A stretch of 64,000 nt of DNA from Charina bottae (lineage: Eukaryota; Chordata; Lepidosauria; Squamata; Charinaidae): assembly GCA_023362775.1 (NCBI GenBank), contig JALMGJ010000001.1, positions 68,790,501-68,854,500 of the forward strand, in the 5' to 3' direction. Shown one piece after another: positions 1 to 12,429 of the stretch. The position numbers were made by a program, and so were the translations under genes. The notes beneath the pieces are model-generated. The model searched no databases. It saw only the letters and a list, made by a program, of their open reading frames with translations, and was not told where the DNA came from. Each line of letters opens with the position of its first letter. Position 1 is the first letter of the stretch.

Positions 1-268
1 TATATTTGCATATCAGGATGTAGTACATACAACAAATCAAACACCAGTGATATAATTTAAGAAGATGTGTTCAAGACAAACAGCTGAATCAAGCTGAGCG
101 ATATTCCCATGCTGAGATATGACCCTTCTCCGTAGGAGACACAGAGACTATAGAGTGGGGTATAGTAAGTAGACAACCAGAAAGATCAAAGAAAGAACTA
201 CACATCCATCTTCTAATGCAGTGATTACTCTTAATAACATTTGGAGACAACATATTGACTAGCTAAAT

Positions 269-330
269 CAGCCTTTCTCAACTTTTTGACCCTGGAGGAA
301 CCCTTGAAATATAATTTTACTTTACATCCC
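269..330 (+). repeat. hAT MITE, left end only
   Basis: Starts CAGCCTTTCTCAACTTTTTG, the same terminus as the complete copy at 3718-3808. The matching right end and second target duplication were not found, so this copy is broken or diverged. Confidence 0.4.
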
Positions 331-469
331 GAGAAACTAGTGAGGGTCCCTTCTGAGCCTCTTGCCCTGCCCACTATCCAGCTGTGGGCTATGCTGTCTC
401 TTATCTGACCGTTCCCTAGGCAGCACCTCCTGGCCCCATCTCCCAAGGTCTTTCCCATACACCATTACA

Positions 470-2595
470 GGTGCAAAGGGGGTTGATTTACAAAAACTGC
501 AGCATTCTAATTAAAAATTAGAAAATTTCAATTCTAAGATATTTTTACTACCCCCTTTAAGTACTTCACTAAATTCTAATTTCTTTCTCAAGATATAATG
601 AACAGGAAAGCCTTCTCACATGAACAAATGGTGGTGGGCCTTATAGCAGGTTCTTTTAGCTAGTCTTGCCCTAAGCCACTGAGGGCTTTTGAAGTATGCA
701 CTAGCACTGGATAACAATTGGCATTGCCTGTCATTTCCTGAACACTATTAAAGGGCAACCCCAATGCAACAGGAAGATGAATTTGAAACATACAGAGAGG
801 AAGCTCCATATTGGAGTGGTGATGTATGAAACATCTAGATTGGTAATGGGACAGAGAAAAGGCATTGCCTACGTAGAAGACATTATTATTCTTGCAAGCA
901 ATAAAAAGGAATTTGCTTGGAATGCTGTGGAGTTAATCGAAAGCAGAACAGTAGTGGTGGTAGCAGCAGCAGTAGTCATAGTTTCATTTATTATTGGCTT
1001 CTAACAAAGCAGAATACAGTCATAGACACCTTACATTAAGTAAGGTCATGCCTAAAAGCACCAATGTGTCCACAGCTGTCACCTTTGGTATCAACCAGTT
1101 AAACCTGATTTTAATTTATTTTACAGTTGTTTTATTAAAAAATTAAATAATCAGGAAGCTGATATGCTCTGTAGCATAATTTTCCTTCCCAAGAAAGTCA
1201 CCCAGGGCTCCTAAGCATAGTTTAAACAAGTGAAAGGATGGAATGCTGCAGCCCAGGGTTTTGTTTAACAGTGTTCCCACCTGGCTGGGGAAAAAAGGTA
1301 AAAATAACGGGAAGTGGCAGGAAGCACCCTAAACAGTTGCTCTGTGTGCGTGTGTGTGCAGAAAACAACTTCACCAGCTTTGCCTTCTAGTAAATTGGTG
1401 TTTCCTCCTTAGCTATCTGGCAAGCCCCCCCCCGCCCCCCCCCCCCCCGCCCCATATGATTTCAAAATTCCAGGGCCCCCAACAAAGAAATGAATGCCTC
1501 CTTGGGCCAAAAGCAAAGCTCCCTGTAGACACAGACTTACTGTATAGTTAGGGCGGCTTCTAGGGTATATTTAATATAAAGGTAATAGAGCTATAGACAA
1601 AGATATTAAAATGTGAACTAACATTTCAATAATTTTGAAATTACCCAACTTTCTTTTTAAAAAGATGAAAACTGAATGAGGTAGAACCAGACATTTTCAG
1701 TCTCACGTGGCATCATTAACCTGTCTAGATGGTGGCTTCTCTCTGATTCTTAATTATTCCTTTTTATTGTATTTAAGACTTTTTTTTTTTAAAAAAAAAT
1801 GATTTTTTCTTTTGCATAATGTTCTGTTATGATTAGGATCTCTTTTCTAATTTGCTAGTTTCCAGACTATATTGGCAACTCAGTTCTTCCTTTCCATTTT
1901 TAAAAAACTCCTCTATTTTTAAGGATTAAATTCTAGGCTGACTCTCTGTTGTGAATGCAAGGTGATGGGGCTCTTTTCTCCTCTTTTTTTTAAAAAAGGG
2001 GGGAGCAAATAGGAAGGAAGAGAGATAATTGGGGAAATCTCACGCCACATGGAAAACTCTGAATTTAAAGGACGAAAGGTGTAAGAATGTCCCCCTTTAT
2101 CTCCCCCTTTAGATTTTCCTTCCTTTTGTGAAGTGAATCAAGACTTGACATTGCTTAAACAAGGTTTTTAATATTTTAAAATTCCACCCTCTCAATGTTC
2201 TGCAAAAGGGACTAAGCAGTATGAGTGTTCAGAAGTGGTGTTATGACAAGAGGAGATATGCATACAATAGGATTTGGGGGAGAGCAAGGCTACAACAGCT
2301 ATTTTGGCATTTGAAAGCCGAAGATTCTTGCAGAAAGCAAGTGTGCATATGCTGTTGAGTTAAAAAAGAAACATCTGTCAGGTCTTACTTTATCTCCCTG
2401 CCCATCCTGATGTGCACAAAAGGTAAGTGGGTTTTCTTTTATCAGTCAGGAATTAGGTGTGTGCAGCAACATCCGTGGCCATGACCAATCTGCAAAACTA
2501 AGACCTCACTATCATGGAACTAAGAGTGCAACACTATTGATAAACTTCAGATATGTTGGACTACCACCTGGAGTATCCACAGGGGAGGGGTGAAA
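470..2595. other. Intergenic, no gene seen
   Basis: AT-rich sequence with a C-rich microsatellite at 1425-1449 and a T10/A9 run near 1772-1799. The short open frames here carry no recognisable domain and no flanking splice signals. Confidence 0.6.
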
Positions 2596-2723
2596 AAGGT
2601 CAAGATGGCAGTTGCAACCGGGCAATCAAAGCCCCACCCTTTTTTCATGCAATGAAAACTCGCACCTGCACATTAAAAGGGGTGGGGTTTCAAGCATGTG
2701 GTTGCAGTTGCCATTTTGACTTT
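2596..2723. repeat. Small palindromic MITE-like element
   Basis: Terminal inverted repeats pair GTCAAGATGGCAGTTGCAAC at the left with its near-complement ending CCATTTTGAC at the right, about 128 bp apart. The inner part also carries paired GCCCCACCC and GGGGTGGGG tracts. No convincing target duplication was seen. Confidence 0.45.
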
Positions 2724-3004
2724 CTTGACACACACATATCACAGATGCCACTGACTACAATGTCCAGAATTCTCAGACAGGTTAATTTTTAACTATACAG
2801 GCTGAGTATATTGCAAATCATAGATCACAGAGCAGGTTAGCAACCCTTGTCAATACAAACAGTGGGAAATGAATTCCCTCATTTGGGACAGAAACAGCAA
2901 CATACAGCTGGCAGAATCCAGCTTCCCCCCACCCCTAGTTCAAATAAATATGTGCAGCAGACTTTCAAAAGAGTGCTAAAACCACATTTGAGAACAGTCT
3001 AAGT

Positions 3005-3244
3005 CAGAGCTTTCCAAACTTTTCATGTTGGTGACACACTTTTTAGACATGCATCATTTCGCGACACACTCTTACAGCAGGGCACAACAGGACCTGCACA
3101 GAATCACAGCAGGTTTGGAGGCAGCCAGGCACAAGGCAGGCACTGGGACCTGCGTGGAAGCCAGGAGGCAGCAGCAGCCACGACACACCCAGACACTGCA
3201 GCCGACACACTAACGTGTCCCGACACACAGTTTGGAAAGCTCTG
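3005..3244 (+). mobile_element. hAT-type nonautonomous element, family A copy 1
   Basis: Inverted termini CAGAGCTTTCCAAAC and GTTTGGAAAGCTCTG are flanked by an 8-bp target duplication GTCTAAGT (2997-3004 and 3245-3252), diagnostic of hAT transposition. The inside carries repeated GACACAC motifs. Other copies lie at 40312, 54503 and 63450. Confidence 0.9.
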
Positions 3245-3414
3245 GTCTAAGTGCTCTTTTAAAAGAGGGCTAAACCCATGTGTCTAAGGATACCACATAA
3301 TGTATGAGCAGCATTATGACTTCTGTCCTGTACCATTTCGCAAAATAATAGATTCCAAAATTACAGATTCCTGCTGAATGTCAGAAAATTCCCAGCTAGA
3401 AGAGATTTCCATAG

Positions 3415-3592
3415 TAGAAACAATCACTCAGAGAAGTAATTTCTTCACCTTCATTGGATGTGATCAAGAGGAAGCTGGTCAGTGATCTGGACAGGATGCT
3501 TGAATTTGGATTATTACTCTGAACTGGGTGTGGGACTCAGTGATTTAAATGGTCACTTCCAGCTGTATGAATCTATTAAAAGACAATAAAGA
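3415..3592 (+). repeat. CR1 LINE 3' end fragment
   Basis: The sequence reads like the end of a CR1 element: TTGGATGTGATCAAGAGGAA, a region equivalent to the SPSLEVFK motif of the reverse transcriptase C-terminus, then a short 3' UTR ending in CTTCCAGCTGTATGAATCTA, similar to the CR1 terminal CCAACTCTATGATTCTATG. 5'-truncated as is usual for CR1. Confidence 0.6.
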
Positions 3593-3717
3593 TTACTGAT
3601 TTCCATTAAATCAGCATAAATTAATGTTCACATTGCAGATTACACTCAGATAAAATCTACTTCTCAGTATAGTGGAGAAGTCTGAGATCAGGTGAACTTT
3701 GTTTCTACTGTCTAGGT

Positions 3718-3808
3718 CAGCCTTTCTCAACTTTTTGACCCTTGAAATATTTTTCAGGATCTCTCGTGGAACCCTAGGGTTCCACAGAACCCTGGTTGAG
3801 AAACCCTG
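3718..3808 (+). mobile_element. Short hAT MITE (SPIN-like termini)
   Basis: A 91-bp element starting CAGCCTTTCTCAACTTTTTG and ending GGTTGAGAAACCCTG, with a perfect 8-bp target duplication GTCTAGGT at 3710-3717 and 3809-3816. The termini resemble SPIN/Charlie-type hAT elements. An inner palindrome surrounds CCCTAGGG. Confidence 0.85.
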
Positions 3809-3816
3809 GTCTAGGT

Positions 3817-4887
3817 GCCAACTGGGAGTAGCAACCTCAAGGATGCAGATCCACTTCTGACTCTTTTGAAACTGGCCTTAAACGAGAGACTCCTACACAT
3901 AGAAGATGGTCCTTAAGCAGCCATTCAGATATAGGTCTTGACCACAAAAAATGTCAGTAAACTCTTGTCCCACGAGATGGCCACATGTTATTGGCCAACA
4001 GCTGTGATCAACAGATAATTAAAAGACCAGGCGTGGGACTGTATCAGTTTCATGAATTGGGACTCAGGCCAAAAAGAATCTGAGAAGAACAAAACAGAAG
4101 GCTAAAGAAAGAACAAGAATAACTGGGGGGGGAAGACAGAGCTGAAGAGAAGAAAGCTAAATTTAAAAGAAAGGATCATAATCTGAACAGGAGTTGGAAG
4201 AAGAAGGAGCAGAAGAAATAATTAGTAACCAGGAGATCCAAAGAGATAAGCTTAAGAAGGAAACTTATTTTTTATCTTCTTCAAAAAAAATTATTGGGAA
4301 ACTAAAACAGGAAAGAAGGAGAAATGTGGACAGTTTGCAGTTAATTCAGGTGTATCTATTTGTATTTTCTAATAATGCAGATCTCACACAATACAGCTGC
4401 ATGCTGAAAACTGTACTTTCTCTAATTTTGAAATCTAATTTTATTCAAAAAATACATGCAAAAACATATGGATATCCAGATTAAGGAAAATAGGTGTTTT
4501 AAGAAATGTATGCATAACAGATTAGGGAATGCTGCTTCAAATATGAATCATTAAGAGTTAATGAACAATATTATATTAGGGGAAATAAATGCAAATCTGT
4601 GTATGGTAGGCAAAATTCGTAAGATTCTTTTGGTGACTTTTAAGTCATTTACAATCTGATACAGAAAATATGGGATCCAGAAAGTGTTTATCTTAAAATA
4701 TGCTTAAAGAATCTAGGATTAGCTTTACACACATATACAAAATTTGAGCATGTATGCAGAGTTATGTAAATAGCTGTACGCATATAGATTCTTATTTTAA
4801 AGTGAGGAAGTAATGTAATGTAATGTGGTTCAGGTTTGATGTTTTGTAGATCCAATGTGACTTGATCTTTAGTTTACTAATCAGAGC
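3817..4887. other. Intergenic, no gene seen
   Basis: A 96-codon Lys/Glu-rich open frame (4194-4484) begins in purine-rich sequence. It has no recognisable domain or splice context and I do not call it a gene. Confidence 0.55.
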
Positions 4888-5012
4888 AGTCTTCTCTAAC
4901 TTGTTGTCCTTCAGACGTGTTGGGACTTCAGTATACATCATTTCCAGAAAGCATGATGGATATTGAAATCCAACACATCTGAAAGCACCATGTTGGGCAA
5001 GAGAAGGCCAGG
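4888..5012. repeat. Palindromic MITE, common squamate type
   Basis: Left arm CTTCAGACGTGTTGGGACTT and right arm with ATCCAACACATCTGAAAG form an imperfect fold-back of about 125 bp. It resembles a widespread sauropsid repeat containing CCAGATGTGTTGGACTACAA. A half copy lies at about 6150-6225. Confidence 0.55.
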
Positions 5013-6149
5013 GCTGCTGAAAGTGTCCATAGCTGTGTGCGAGGGATAGTTGATGATTTTAGGGACATTTGCAAGAGATGTCGTATTATTGTGAGTTGGA
5101 ACACTGTCATCTGAGATTCAGAACAACATAGTTGATTAAATTTGAGGAATGCCTAAGACTGAATCTGCACTTTGCTTAAAAGGAAATGAATGAAGATTGG
5201 CTTCTGTTATAAGTCATGTGGTAGCTGTATCCTTTATAAGGGTCTCATTAATTGGATCAGTTCCACCCTGTGAAATGATTCTATATTGCCACAACACCTC
5301 TAAGATGAGGTATTAGGATCAAGATTTCTACCTGTTTTGCTCTGAATATTAGTACCTGGTGTTAAAATTGCAAATACAATATCTGCATATTTTGATGCAG
5401 GTTGTCCTAAGTGGAATCCTTGGTACCTTCAGCAAGGATTTTTTAAAAGAGCCAGAAGTGATCTCAGCATGTGACTTGGACTGTTGCTGCTAGAAGAGGA
5501 GATACTATTCAGTTGGGAGAATATCATGGCACATCAGCTGGGGAAGGAAGGAGAGAAGGCTTCATCGGATGTGTAAAAAAAAAAAGATTTCATACTTCAT
5601 TTGGATGATACAACAAAGAATGCAGGGGTTTTTGTCCCTTATTCTAGAGAGAATAACTTATTTGACTTTGAGACATATTTTTTAATTCCAGGGAGGGTGA
5701 GAAGCAATAAATGTGCGTGCATTTCTCTGACATGTGGCTTGAAAAAAAAACCCTGTGAACCAAAGATGAACAACAACAGTTCACAGAGTGTTAACAACTA
5801 TTAATTAAGGAGGCAACATTTAAGTGGAGGGTTGAGATATTTTTAAAAAGCCATTTAACCCTTTCTATGGGTTGCCAGAGCTTGCTTTCACAGGCAGCAA
5901 AGGAAAAAAAATATGCCCTGGTTCATACAGAGCAATTTGAGCAAGGGCTATTTTGAAATGGCAGATTGGCTTAGTATTTTAATACAGAGTGCTGGTGAAA
6001 ACAAAGAAAAGCTGCTCATTTGGGCTGATTTTTTTCCCCTAAATTCAAAATTCACAACAAGGTGAAGCTGAATTTGAAGTAATTCAGATTACAGATTGCA
6101 TGAAGAATTTCTATTTCTCCTCATTACAAGAATTGAATTTTAATAAGTT

Positions 6150-6225
6150 GGTGTCCAGCATTGCTGGCTGAACTTGATAGGAGTCGTGGTCCAACTCAGA
6201 TGGACGGCACCAGATTGAGGAATAT
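6150..6225. repeat. Partial copy of the palindromic MITE
   Basis: Contains GTGGTCCAACTCAGATGGAC and GGCACCAGATT, corresponding to one arm of the element seen at 4888-5012. Confidence 0.4.
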
Positions 6226-6479
6226 TTTCCTTAAATATTCTTGGGCATGGAGTTTGTTGGGAGCTGAATGTGGAATGTAGGCATAAACATTCCACTGAGC
6301 TTTCTGCTCACAGTCTTACTGAAAAAGGGATAGATGGGAGGAACTTCTGCAGAAACCCTTCCCCACCCCAGATTTCCAGAACAGTATGTACTGAGGACTG
6401 CCATAGTTAATAGACAATCATTCATGATGCAGTTCAGGAGCAGTCTACCATTGTGCCACATTTTTCTCAAATCTTTCAG

Positions 6480-8404
6480 CATGATGGAGCTCCCCGGAGC
6501 GGCTGAGCAGCGGAGTGGTGGAGGTGCGGCGTGGTGGCCGGGTGAGGCATGCAGTCCCGGTGAGGCCAGGAGGTGTGGCAAGCAGCCAAGGGTACTGAAG
6601 AACACTTGGGGCGTCCCGGCAGACTCAGCATGGAGCCCCCTGGAGCAGCGGTGGCGCGGCGTGGTAGCCAAACAGCATGGCAAATCCGGGAGGTGTAGGA
6701 TGGCAGCCCGGTGGTGTGGCAAATCCTTGGAGCGGCCCAGTGGACCCAGCACAGAGCCCTCAAGAGAGCGGCCCCATGGACCCAGATGGATCCCCCCAGA
6801 ATAGTGGAGGCACAGCGTGGCAGCCAAGCGGCACGGCGGACCCTTAGAGTGGCCCAGTGGACCCAGCAGGTGGACTATTAGTCTCCCGCTAGCACCCAGT
6901 CCGCCGGAATAGGGAGCCAAGCACCGCAGTGGACGGAACCCCGAAGGGAAGACCTGAGCGGGCCAGTGAGCTCCCTGGAGCAAGGAGTTCAGTGCCCTGC
7001 CGGGGTCCCTCCAACGTGATGAGTGGGATACTCCCTCCTCTATCCTTCAGTGAGAGTCAGGAAGGAGGAGAAGCGGGCGTGGCGCCCCCTGCTGGCTAGT
7101 GAGAGAGGCCGGTGAAGGGGGCACAGTAGATGTGGGGGTGATGGTTGAGTTCCCGCATTGCTGAGAGCAGGAGCTGAAGTGCTAGGGAGCTCTCTACCAC
7201 CCTGTGATTGCTTAGTGTTTGCTTGTAGTGTGATCGGATGGAGGGACTCCTAACCAGGGAACCTGGAGGGCTGGGATCAGGGGGAAATAGAACTAGGAGC
7301 TCTGGGGGATTTAGGGTGGGTTGTTCCATTCAGGTGGTGACAGGGCAGAGGTGTCATGGCTGGAGTCAGAGGGCAGGCCATCTTAGGGGAAGATGCCCCC
7401 AGTGTTTGGTACCGGTGGCATGTTCCAGCCCTCTGTACTCAGACCTGGGCCCTGGACAGCAGACCCATGGAGGCCCTGGTTTTCGGCTGCTGCTTCTTAA
7501 CGCCAAGTTGGTTAACAACAAGGCCCCCCTTATACGTGATTTGATCATTGAGGAGGGGGCAGACCTGGCGTGTATTACCGAGACCTGGCTGGGCCCTGAA
7601 GGGGGGGGGTGCCCCTTTCGGAAATGTGCCCAGCCGGGTTTATGGTATGGCACCAGCCGAGACTCCAGGGCAGGGGAGGAGGGGTGGCTGTGGTTATCTG
7701 GGAATCTCTAGTGGCCTTCAGGGGTGCTGCTCCACAAGTGGCAGGTTGTGAGACCCTGTTTTTGAAGTTGGGCTCCCAAGAACAGTTGGGATTGTTGCTA
7801 CTGTACCAGCCTCCCTGCTGCGTAGCAACCTCCCTGCCTGAGCTGCTGGAGGCTGTCTCGGGGTTGGCAGTGGAGTTTCCCAGACTCATGGTTCTGGGGG
7901 ACTTTAACCTGCCATCCCTGGGGTGTGCCTCAGAGGTGGCTCAGGAGTTCATGGCCACCGTGGTGGCCCTGGGCCTGTCCCAGATTATTTGTGACCCGAC
8001 TCGAGACAGTGGCCTCACACCGGACTTGGTTTTCTTGTCAGAGCAATGGCACTGTGATCTGAGGGGAGAGTTAGATCTATCCCCCTTGTCATGGTCAGAT
8101 CATGCCCTGGTGACCTTGAGATTCTCCTATGCTGCCCCCCTCCGCAGGGAGGCAGGACCCATTTGATTGGTCCGCCCCCGGTGACTGATGTACCCGATGG
8201 GGTTTCAGAGGGAGCTGGGGGTTATACCCAAGGATCTTCTGCATCCTGTCTGGATGGAAGGCTGGGGCCTTGGACAGGATTGTGCCTGTGCGACCTCTCT
8301 TGTCCCATTGAACCCAATACTCACCGTGGTTTACGGAGGAGTTGAGGGTTCTGAAGAGCATTAAGAGATGTCTAGAGCGCCGCTGGAGAAAGACAAGGAC
8401 TTCA
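6480..8404 (+). mobile_element. L2-like LINE: GC-rich 5' region and endonuclease (broken)
   Basis: A non-LTR retrotransposon 5' half. Positions 6480-7240 are GC-rich with internal short repeats (GCGGCCCAGTGGACCCAG-like) and look like the 5' UTR. From about 7485 the coding region encodes an apurinic-type endonuclease domain: LLNAKLVNNK, ITETWL, then after a frame change at the G-run near 7603-7610 MVLGDFNLPS, LTPDLVFLS and LSWSDHALV. These are the conserved N, E, DFN and SDH motifs of the CR1/L2 endonuclease that nicks target DNA. The frame is also broken near 8163. Coding similarity stops at about 8404, where retroviral gag sequence on the opposite strand begins. The reverse transcriptase core is missing; the RT end reappears near 10185. 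Confidence 0.8.
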
Positions 8405-9377
8405 GGGTATGTTAATACAACCCGCTCAATCTCTTGGTCAGACAAATTGTATTGGAGGCTGAGTTGATGTAGCCTCCAGGTCCATTTGAGGGGGTCAGGG
8501 CTTAAGGCCCCCCGATCTGTAACAATCTGTTTCAGCTCTGCTCCCGATAAAGGGATATGAGTGACTACTTGTTCCCATTCTTCCCATTGCTGGTTTTGGG
8601 CGTTCCTGCACCTTGTCTGTGCCCTAGTTTCCACTACTGCTATTGAAACCCCAGGGATGTGGTTTAATTCCTCAAAAGACTCCTTCCCATCAAAGGGAAA
8701 GTCTGGGGTTTCATCGAGGTCTGAGCCTGTTAAGCAGGCAATTTGGTAAGATTGCTGCCTTATTTGTCTGTGTAGTTCCTCCACCTTACTACATTCTCCA
8801 CATGCTCTGTGCTTATTCCTAGCAGAGGTCTGCACAAGGTCCTTTAAAGCTTCAATTTTTAGTTCTTGTCAGCATGTTTTTGTTGCCATTCCTCTTCCCT
8901 TCCTACACTATCCTTCAGTTGAGCCAAGGTCTCTCTTAGTTCCACCATGTGGCTCTTTTGCAGCTGGTAATCAGCCTGCAAAGCATGGTGGTTATTTTTG
9001 AGTTGTTCCAAGTCTCCTTTTAAAGAGCAGTTCTCTGACCTCAACTGTGTGAGGAGCTGATCCATATGGGACAAGCCAACTCCCAGTATTACTGCCAACA
9101 CTCCAGGTAAATCTTTCTGTTTCTTTCCTCCTCTTAATTTGTGCAGCTTCCTAAATTCTATCCTAACATCCCTCCCTGAATACACTGACTTCATTTTCTC
9201 CTGCAAGTCACCAATAGGCAATCCCAACTTCTTAACAAGTTTCTCCATCACTTCACAATATACCAAACCCATTTCCCCCTCCTCAGGATTCTCCAATGGA
9301 GCTGTTGCCTGGGAGGCAGGCGGCGAGAAAGCACCCTTTTGTTGGGTATCCCCAAATTTCCACAAAGGCATAATCAA
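8404..9377 (-). pseudogene. Endogenous retrovirus gag remnant (ERV-L-like)
   Basis: Two minus-strand open segments, 9377-8859 and 8835-8404, form one gag-like frame interrupted by a frameshift near 8835-8860. The first part has a predicted coiled coil rich in Leu/Gln/Glu around residues 100-165. The second has the WRLHQLSLQYNLSD-type pattern, reminiscent of a retroviral capsid region. Homology stops at the border with the LINE at about 8404, so pol and env are absent. Its position directly after a tRNA-Leu primer binding site and an LTR-like segment supports a class III (ERV-L) type assignment. It cannot encode a full product. Confidence 0.6.
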
Positions 9378-9414
9378 TCACTCAAATAATAAATTCAAAG
9401 GGTCAAAACCGTGT

Positions 9415-9432
9415 ATCCCACTTCTGACACCA
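9415..9432 (-). promoter_or_regulatory. Retroviral primer binding site, tRNA-Leu type
   Basis: On the minus strand it reads TGGTGTCAGAAGTGGGAT, 18 nt complementary to the remembered 3' end of vertebrate tRNA-Leu including CCA. It sits 6 nt after an LTR-like end (CA) and just upstream of the gag remnant, as expected for a provirus on the minus strand. Confidence 0.75.
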
Positions 9433-9438
9433 ATAAAA

Positions 9439-9729
9439 TGTTACACAACGCTGCTCCCAGGTTCGGCTTATGGTCAATCACTCACACACTCACAGACTGT
9501 TGAGGCACGCGGATCTGTCTGCCCCCCTTGCTTTCTACCTGGGTTTTCCAGATAGGTGCGGCTTGAGCAGACAAGACACACAGCCCTGGTCAACAGCTGG
9601 GGAAATAATTAGGATTACACACACAAATAACTTCCAACCGAACACTGAGGCACAACAGGTTCTTTGTAATACACGGAGACCCAGTGAATTTAAAGTAACA
9701 GCAAAACTTTACTGGTTAAGGTACATTTG

Positions 9730-9776
<47 letters not shown>

Positions 9777-10040
9777 CCACTCACTCACTCACTTACCCAC
9801 CTCCTTCCAACTAGGCTGCCAGGCACTAGCTAGAGGGACGGAAGCCGCCAAGTCTGGATCCAAGAACGACTCAAGGAGTGGGCGGGCTTTGAGACCCATT
9901 TTATCCCCAAAAGTTCTTGCCTTGTTGATTCACAAGACTGGCAGCTACTTAATTTACAAGCCTAGTAGCTGTTGATGGATTTGGGGTGGGAGTTTCCATG
10001 TGCTCAGGCCCATCTTCCTCTGTCTGGTTCAGGTGACACA
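9439..10040 (-). repeat. Probable 5' LTR of the minus-strand ERV
   Basis: The minus-strand end is CGTTGTGTAACA just before the primer binding site. A plausible start is TGTGTCACC at 10040, giving inverted termini TGTTACAC/TGTGTCAC and a length near 600 bp. A CA microsatellite (9735-9772) lies inside. The outer boundary is uncertain and could reach about 10184. Confidence 0.5.
9735..9772. repeat. (AC)n microsatellite
   Basis: A near-perfect CA run followed by an ACTC-rich tail to about 9795, inside the LTR-like segment. Confidence 0.9.
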
Positions 10041-10184
10041 TTTTTCCTTTTGTTTCCTTAAGGACTTGCTTCCTTCTTATCTACCTCCCAAAAGGGATCC
10101 CATAGACAAGTTTCCTGGCTTTGTCCTCTCTGCATACGTGCCTGCTTCATCTTTAGGTTATGGCAGCTTCAGCCTAGTCTCACA

Positions 10185-10800
10185 CTACATGCTGGGTGAG
10201 ATCATCCGTCGCCACGGGATGAGGTATCATCAACATGCTGATGATACCCAATTATACATCTTCATTCCGGGTGACTTAAGTGATGCTGTGGCTACCCTCT
10301 CTCAGTGCCTGGAGGCTGTAGGGGTCTGGATGGGGAACAACAGGCTTCAGCTGAACCCTGGTAAGACGGAGTGGCTGTGGGTTGGGGACTCCTTGGCATC
10401 CAGGAATCTTCCATCTTTGGTTCTGGATGGGGTGGCACTGCCCCAGACAGATCCGGTGCAGAACCTGGGGGTTTTCCTGGACTTATGACTCCTGCTCGAA
10501 AAGCAGGTGGCAGCCGTGGCCAGGGGAGCCTTTGCCCAACTTTGTGTTGTGTGCCAGCTACGCCCCTTCCTGGATTGAGAGGCCCTCCGGTCAGTCACTC
10601 ATGCCCTAGTCATCTCCCACATAGACTATTGCAACATGTTCTACATGGGGCTACCCTTGAAGAGTATCTGGAAGCTACAGCTGGTCCAGAATGTGGCCGT
10701 GTGAGCAGTTTTAGGAGCCCCAATGATGGGTGCACCGTTGGAAGACCTGAAAGACCAGGTCGGGCAGCTCATCCTGGAGAAAACCTTTCTGTGTGGTTGC
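10185..10800 (+). mobile_element. L2-like LINE reverse transcriptase C-terminal part (broken)
   Basis: Encodes MLGEIIRRHG followed by HADDTQLYI, a variant of the catalytic YADD box, then MGNNRLQLNPGKTEWLWVG and LDGVALP-QNLGVFLDL. After a stop and frame change near 10485 it continues through a segment parallel to 58500-58680 (CACATAGACTATTGCAACATG). It is the same family as the 3' end at 58495-59265 and probably belonged to the element at 6480-8404, with the RT core lost around the retroviral insertion. Confidence 0.75.
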
Positions 10801-12429
10801 TAAGCGTCAGTACTGAGTTGATGGCACATAATCAAAAATCAGTCATGACATACATTAAAAGGGGAAGGACTTGGCACCATCACAGCCACCCTCTGATCAT
10901 TTTAACCACCACCCCTCTCTTCATGGGCGACAGTTCCTCTGTAGGTGGTGGAATATATAAACTGAACTCCTTTCAAACTTCTGGGGAACTATAAATAGCC
11001 TTCCTCCAATTTCACTGGATTAGATTAAACTGAATATATTAAAACAACCAATAACCATCACAACAATCTGATGCCAGAAGAACCCAAAGGCAGAACTATG
11101 TTTCTCACCAAGTAATACTTTGTCACTAAATAAGCCAAAAGCTGCTGCAACCGTTTGTGCAATAGGAACAATGCAAAATTGCTATCTTTTGGATTCCTAA
11201 AAATACAATCCCAGAAAGTGGCATGTTGCTGTACTTGACCTACAACAGCATTTTGCAACAGTAACAACCTAATACTGGGATGCCATTAATTTCATTTTAA
11301 CTGCAATGACCACCATTTCAAAACTCGTTTCACTGCATTCTAAATAATAATAATGACAACAACAAATTGACTACGTATTATCTTTATTCAGAAAAGCAGT
11401 TCTTTTCTTTCCTTTTTCTCTTTTGGTTACAGTTGGTCTTAATACATTCAACTGTTTGGAATGTACGTATCTCTGATTCACTCCTTTTAAAACAGAATAA
11501 AGAGGAGGGTTTGACTATTTAGCTTTGTGTATTATATGGAGAACATCAGTATTCCACATAATAAAAAATACATTATAGCTGCTTTATAATATGTTCAATC
11601 CCAGAAGCTTGACACTGAACACATTCATGTGTATAAATAACAATAATAAACCTATAAATTACCATAATTTTCTGCCCCTCCTGCAGTTAATGGTACAACA
11701 CACATGTTTCCAAAGTAGTTTTCGCTTGCTCCATTTAGATAAATTCATAATGTTATTAGCATGGCTTAGAAAAGTTATTCATACAAATACAACACACACA
11801 CACACAGACACATATTGTATTCTTGGACATGCTGGATATTGTGTTATTGAAGCTACTTATATGGCAGTCCCTTGAAGTTTATATTGGGAAAAGAAAAGAA
11901 AAATTCTATCTTTAAATACCAAGTGAATTTTATTTATTTTATTTTCATTTTATTTATGTACTGATATGCTGCTCAACAAGGTTTGTGACTCTGGGAGGCA
12001 TAGAAAAGACACCCCCCATGAATAATTAAAATAACATAACACATTAAAACATACTAAGCAATAAAATGGCAAACAGAACTGAAAACATCTACAACTCACC
12101 CACTGGGATTTTTTTTAACCTTTGACCGCCAACTCCAGGAAGTCCGGAAGAGCTGCTCTCATTATATCTGATAATGCAGCTTTTCACATGGTGAACATCT
12201 ACTGATTTAAGGAAAGTCCTTCTGTACACCCCAAAGTTCCCGCATTAGTTCTCTTCATCTACAGAGAGACAGATGTAAAATAAATGTAACAATTATTAAA
12301 AATCAAAGGAAAAGTGGGTGACCTCACCTAGTGCCTTTAGAAAGTGGAAAAATGGATAAAAGAATACCATTAACTTTCACTTTGGATGTAGGACCCGCAT
12401 ATAGAATCCAGATTTAATTTACACATTCC
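10801..12429. other. Intergenic, no gene seen
   Basis: AT-rich. Positions 11930-12260 have the look of an old minus-strand LINE 3' UTR (TTTATTTTATTT run, then TGCTGCTCAACAAGG), but I cannot name the family. A short CA repeat occurs near 11793. Confidence 0.45.

Noticed and set aside
6231..6983. 250-codon minus-strand frame
   Set aside because: It lies in the repetitive GC-rich 5' region of an L2-like LINE on the other strand and has no domain.
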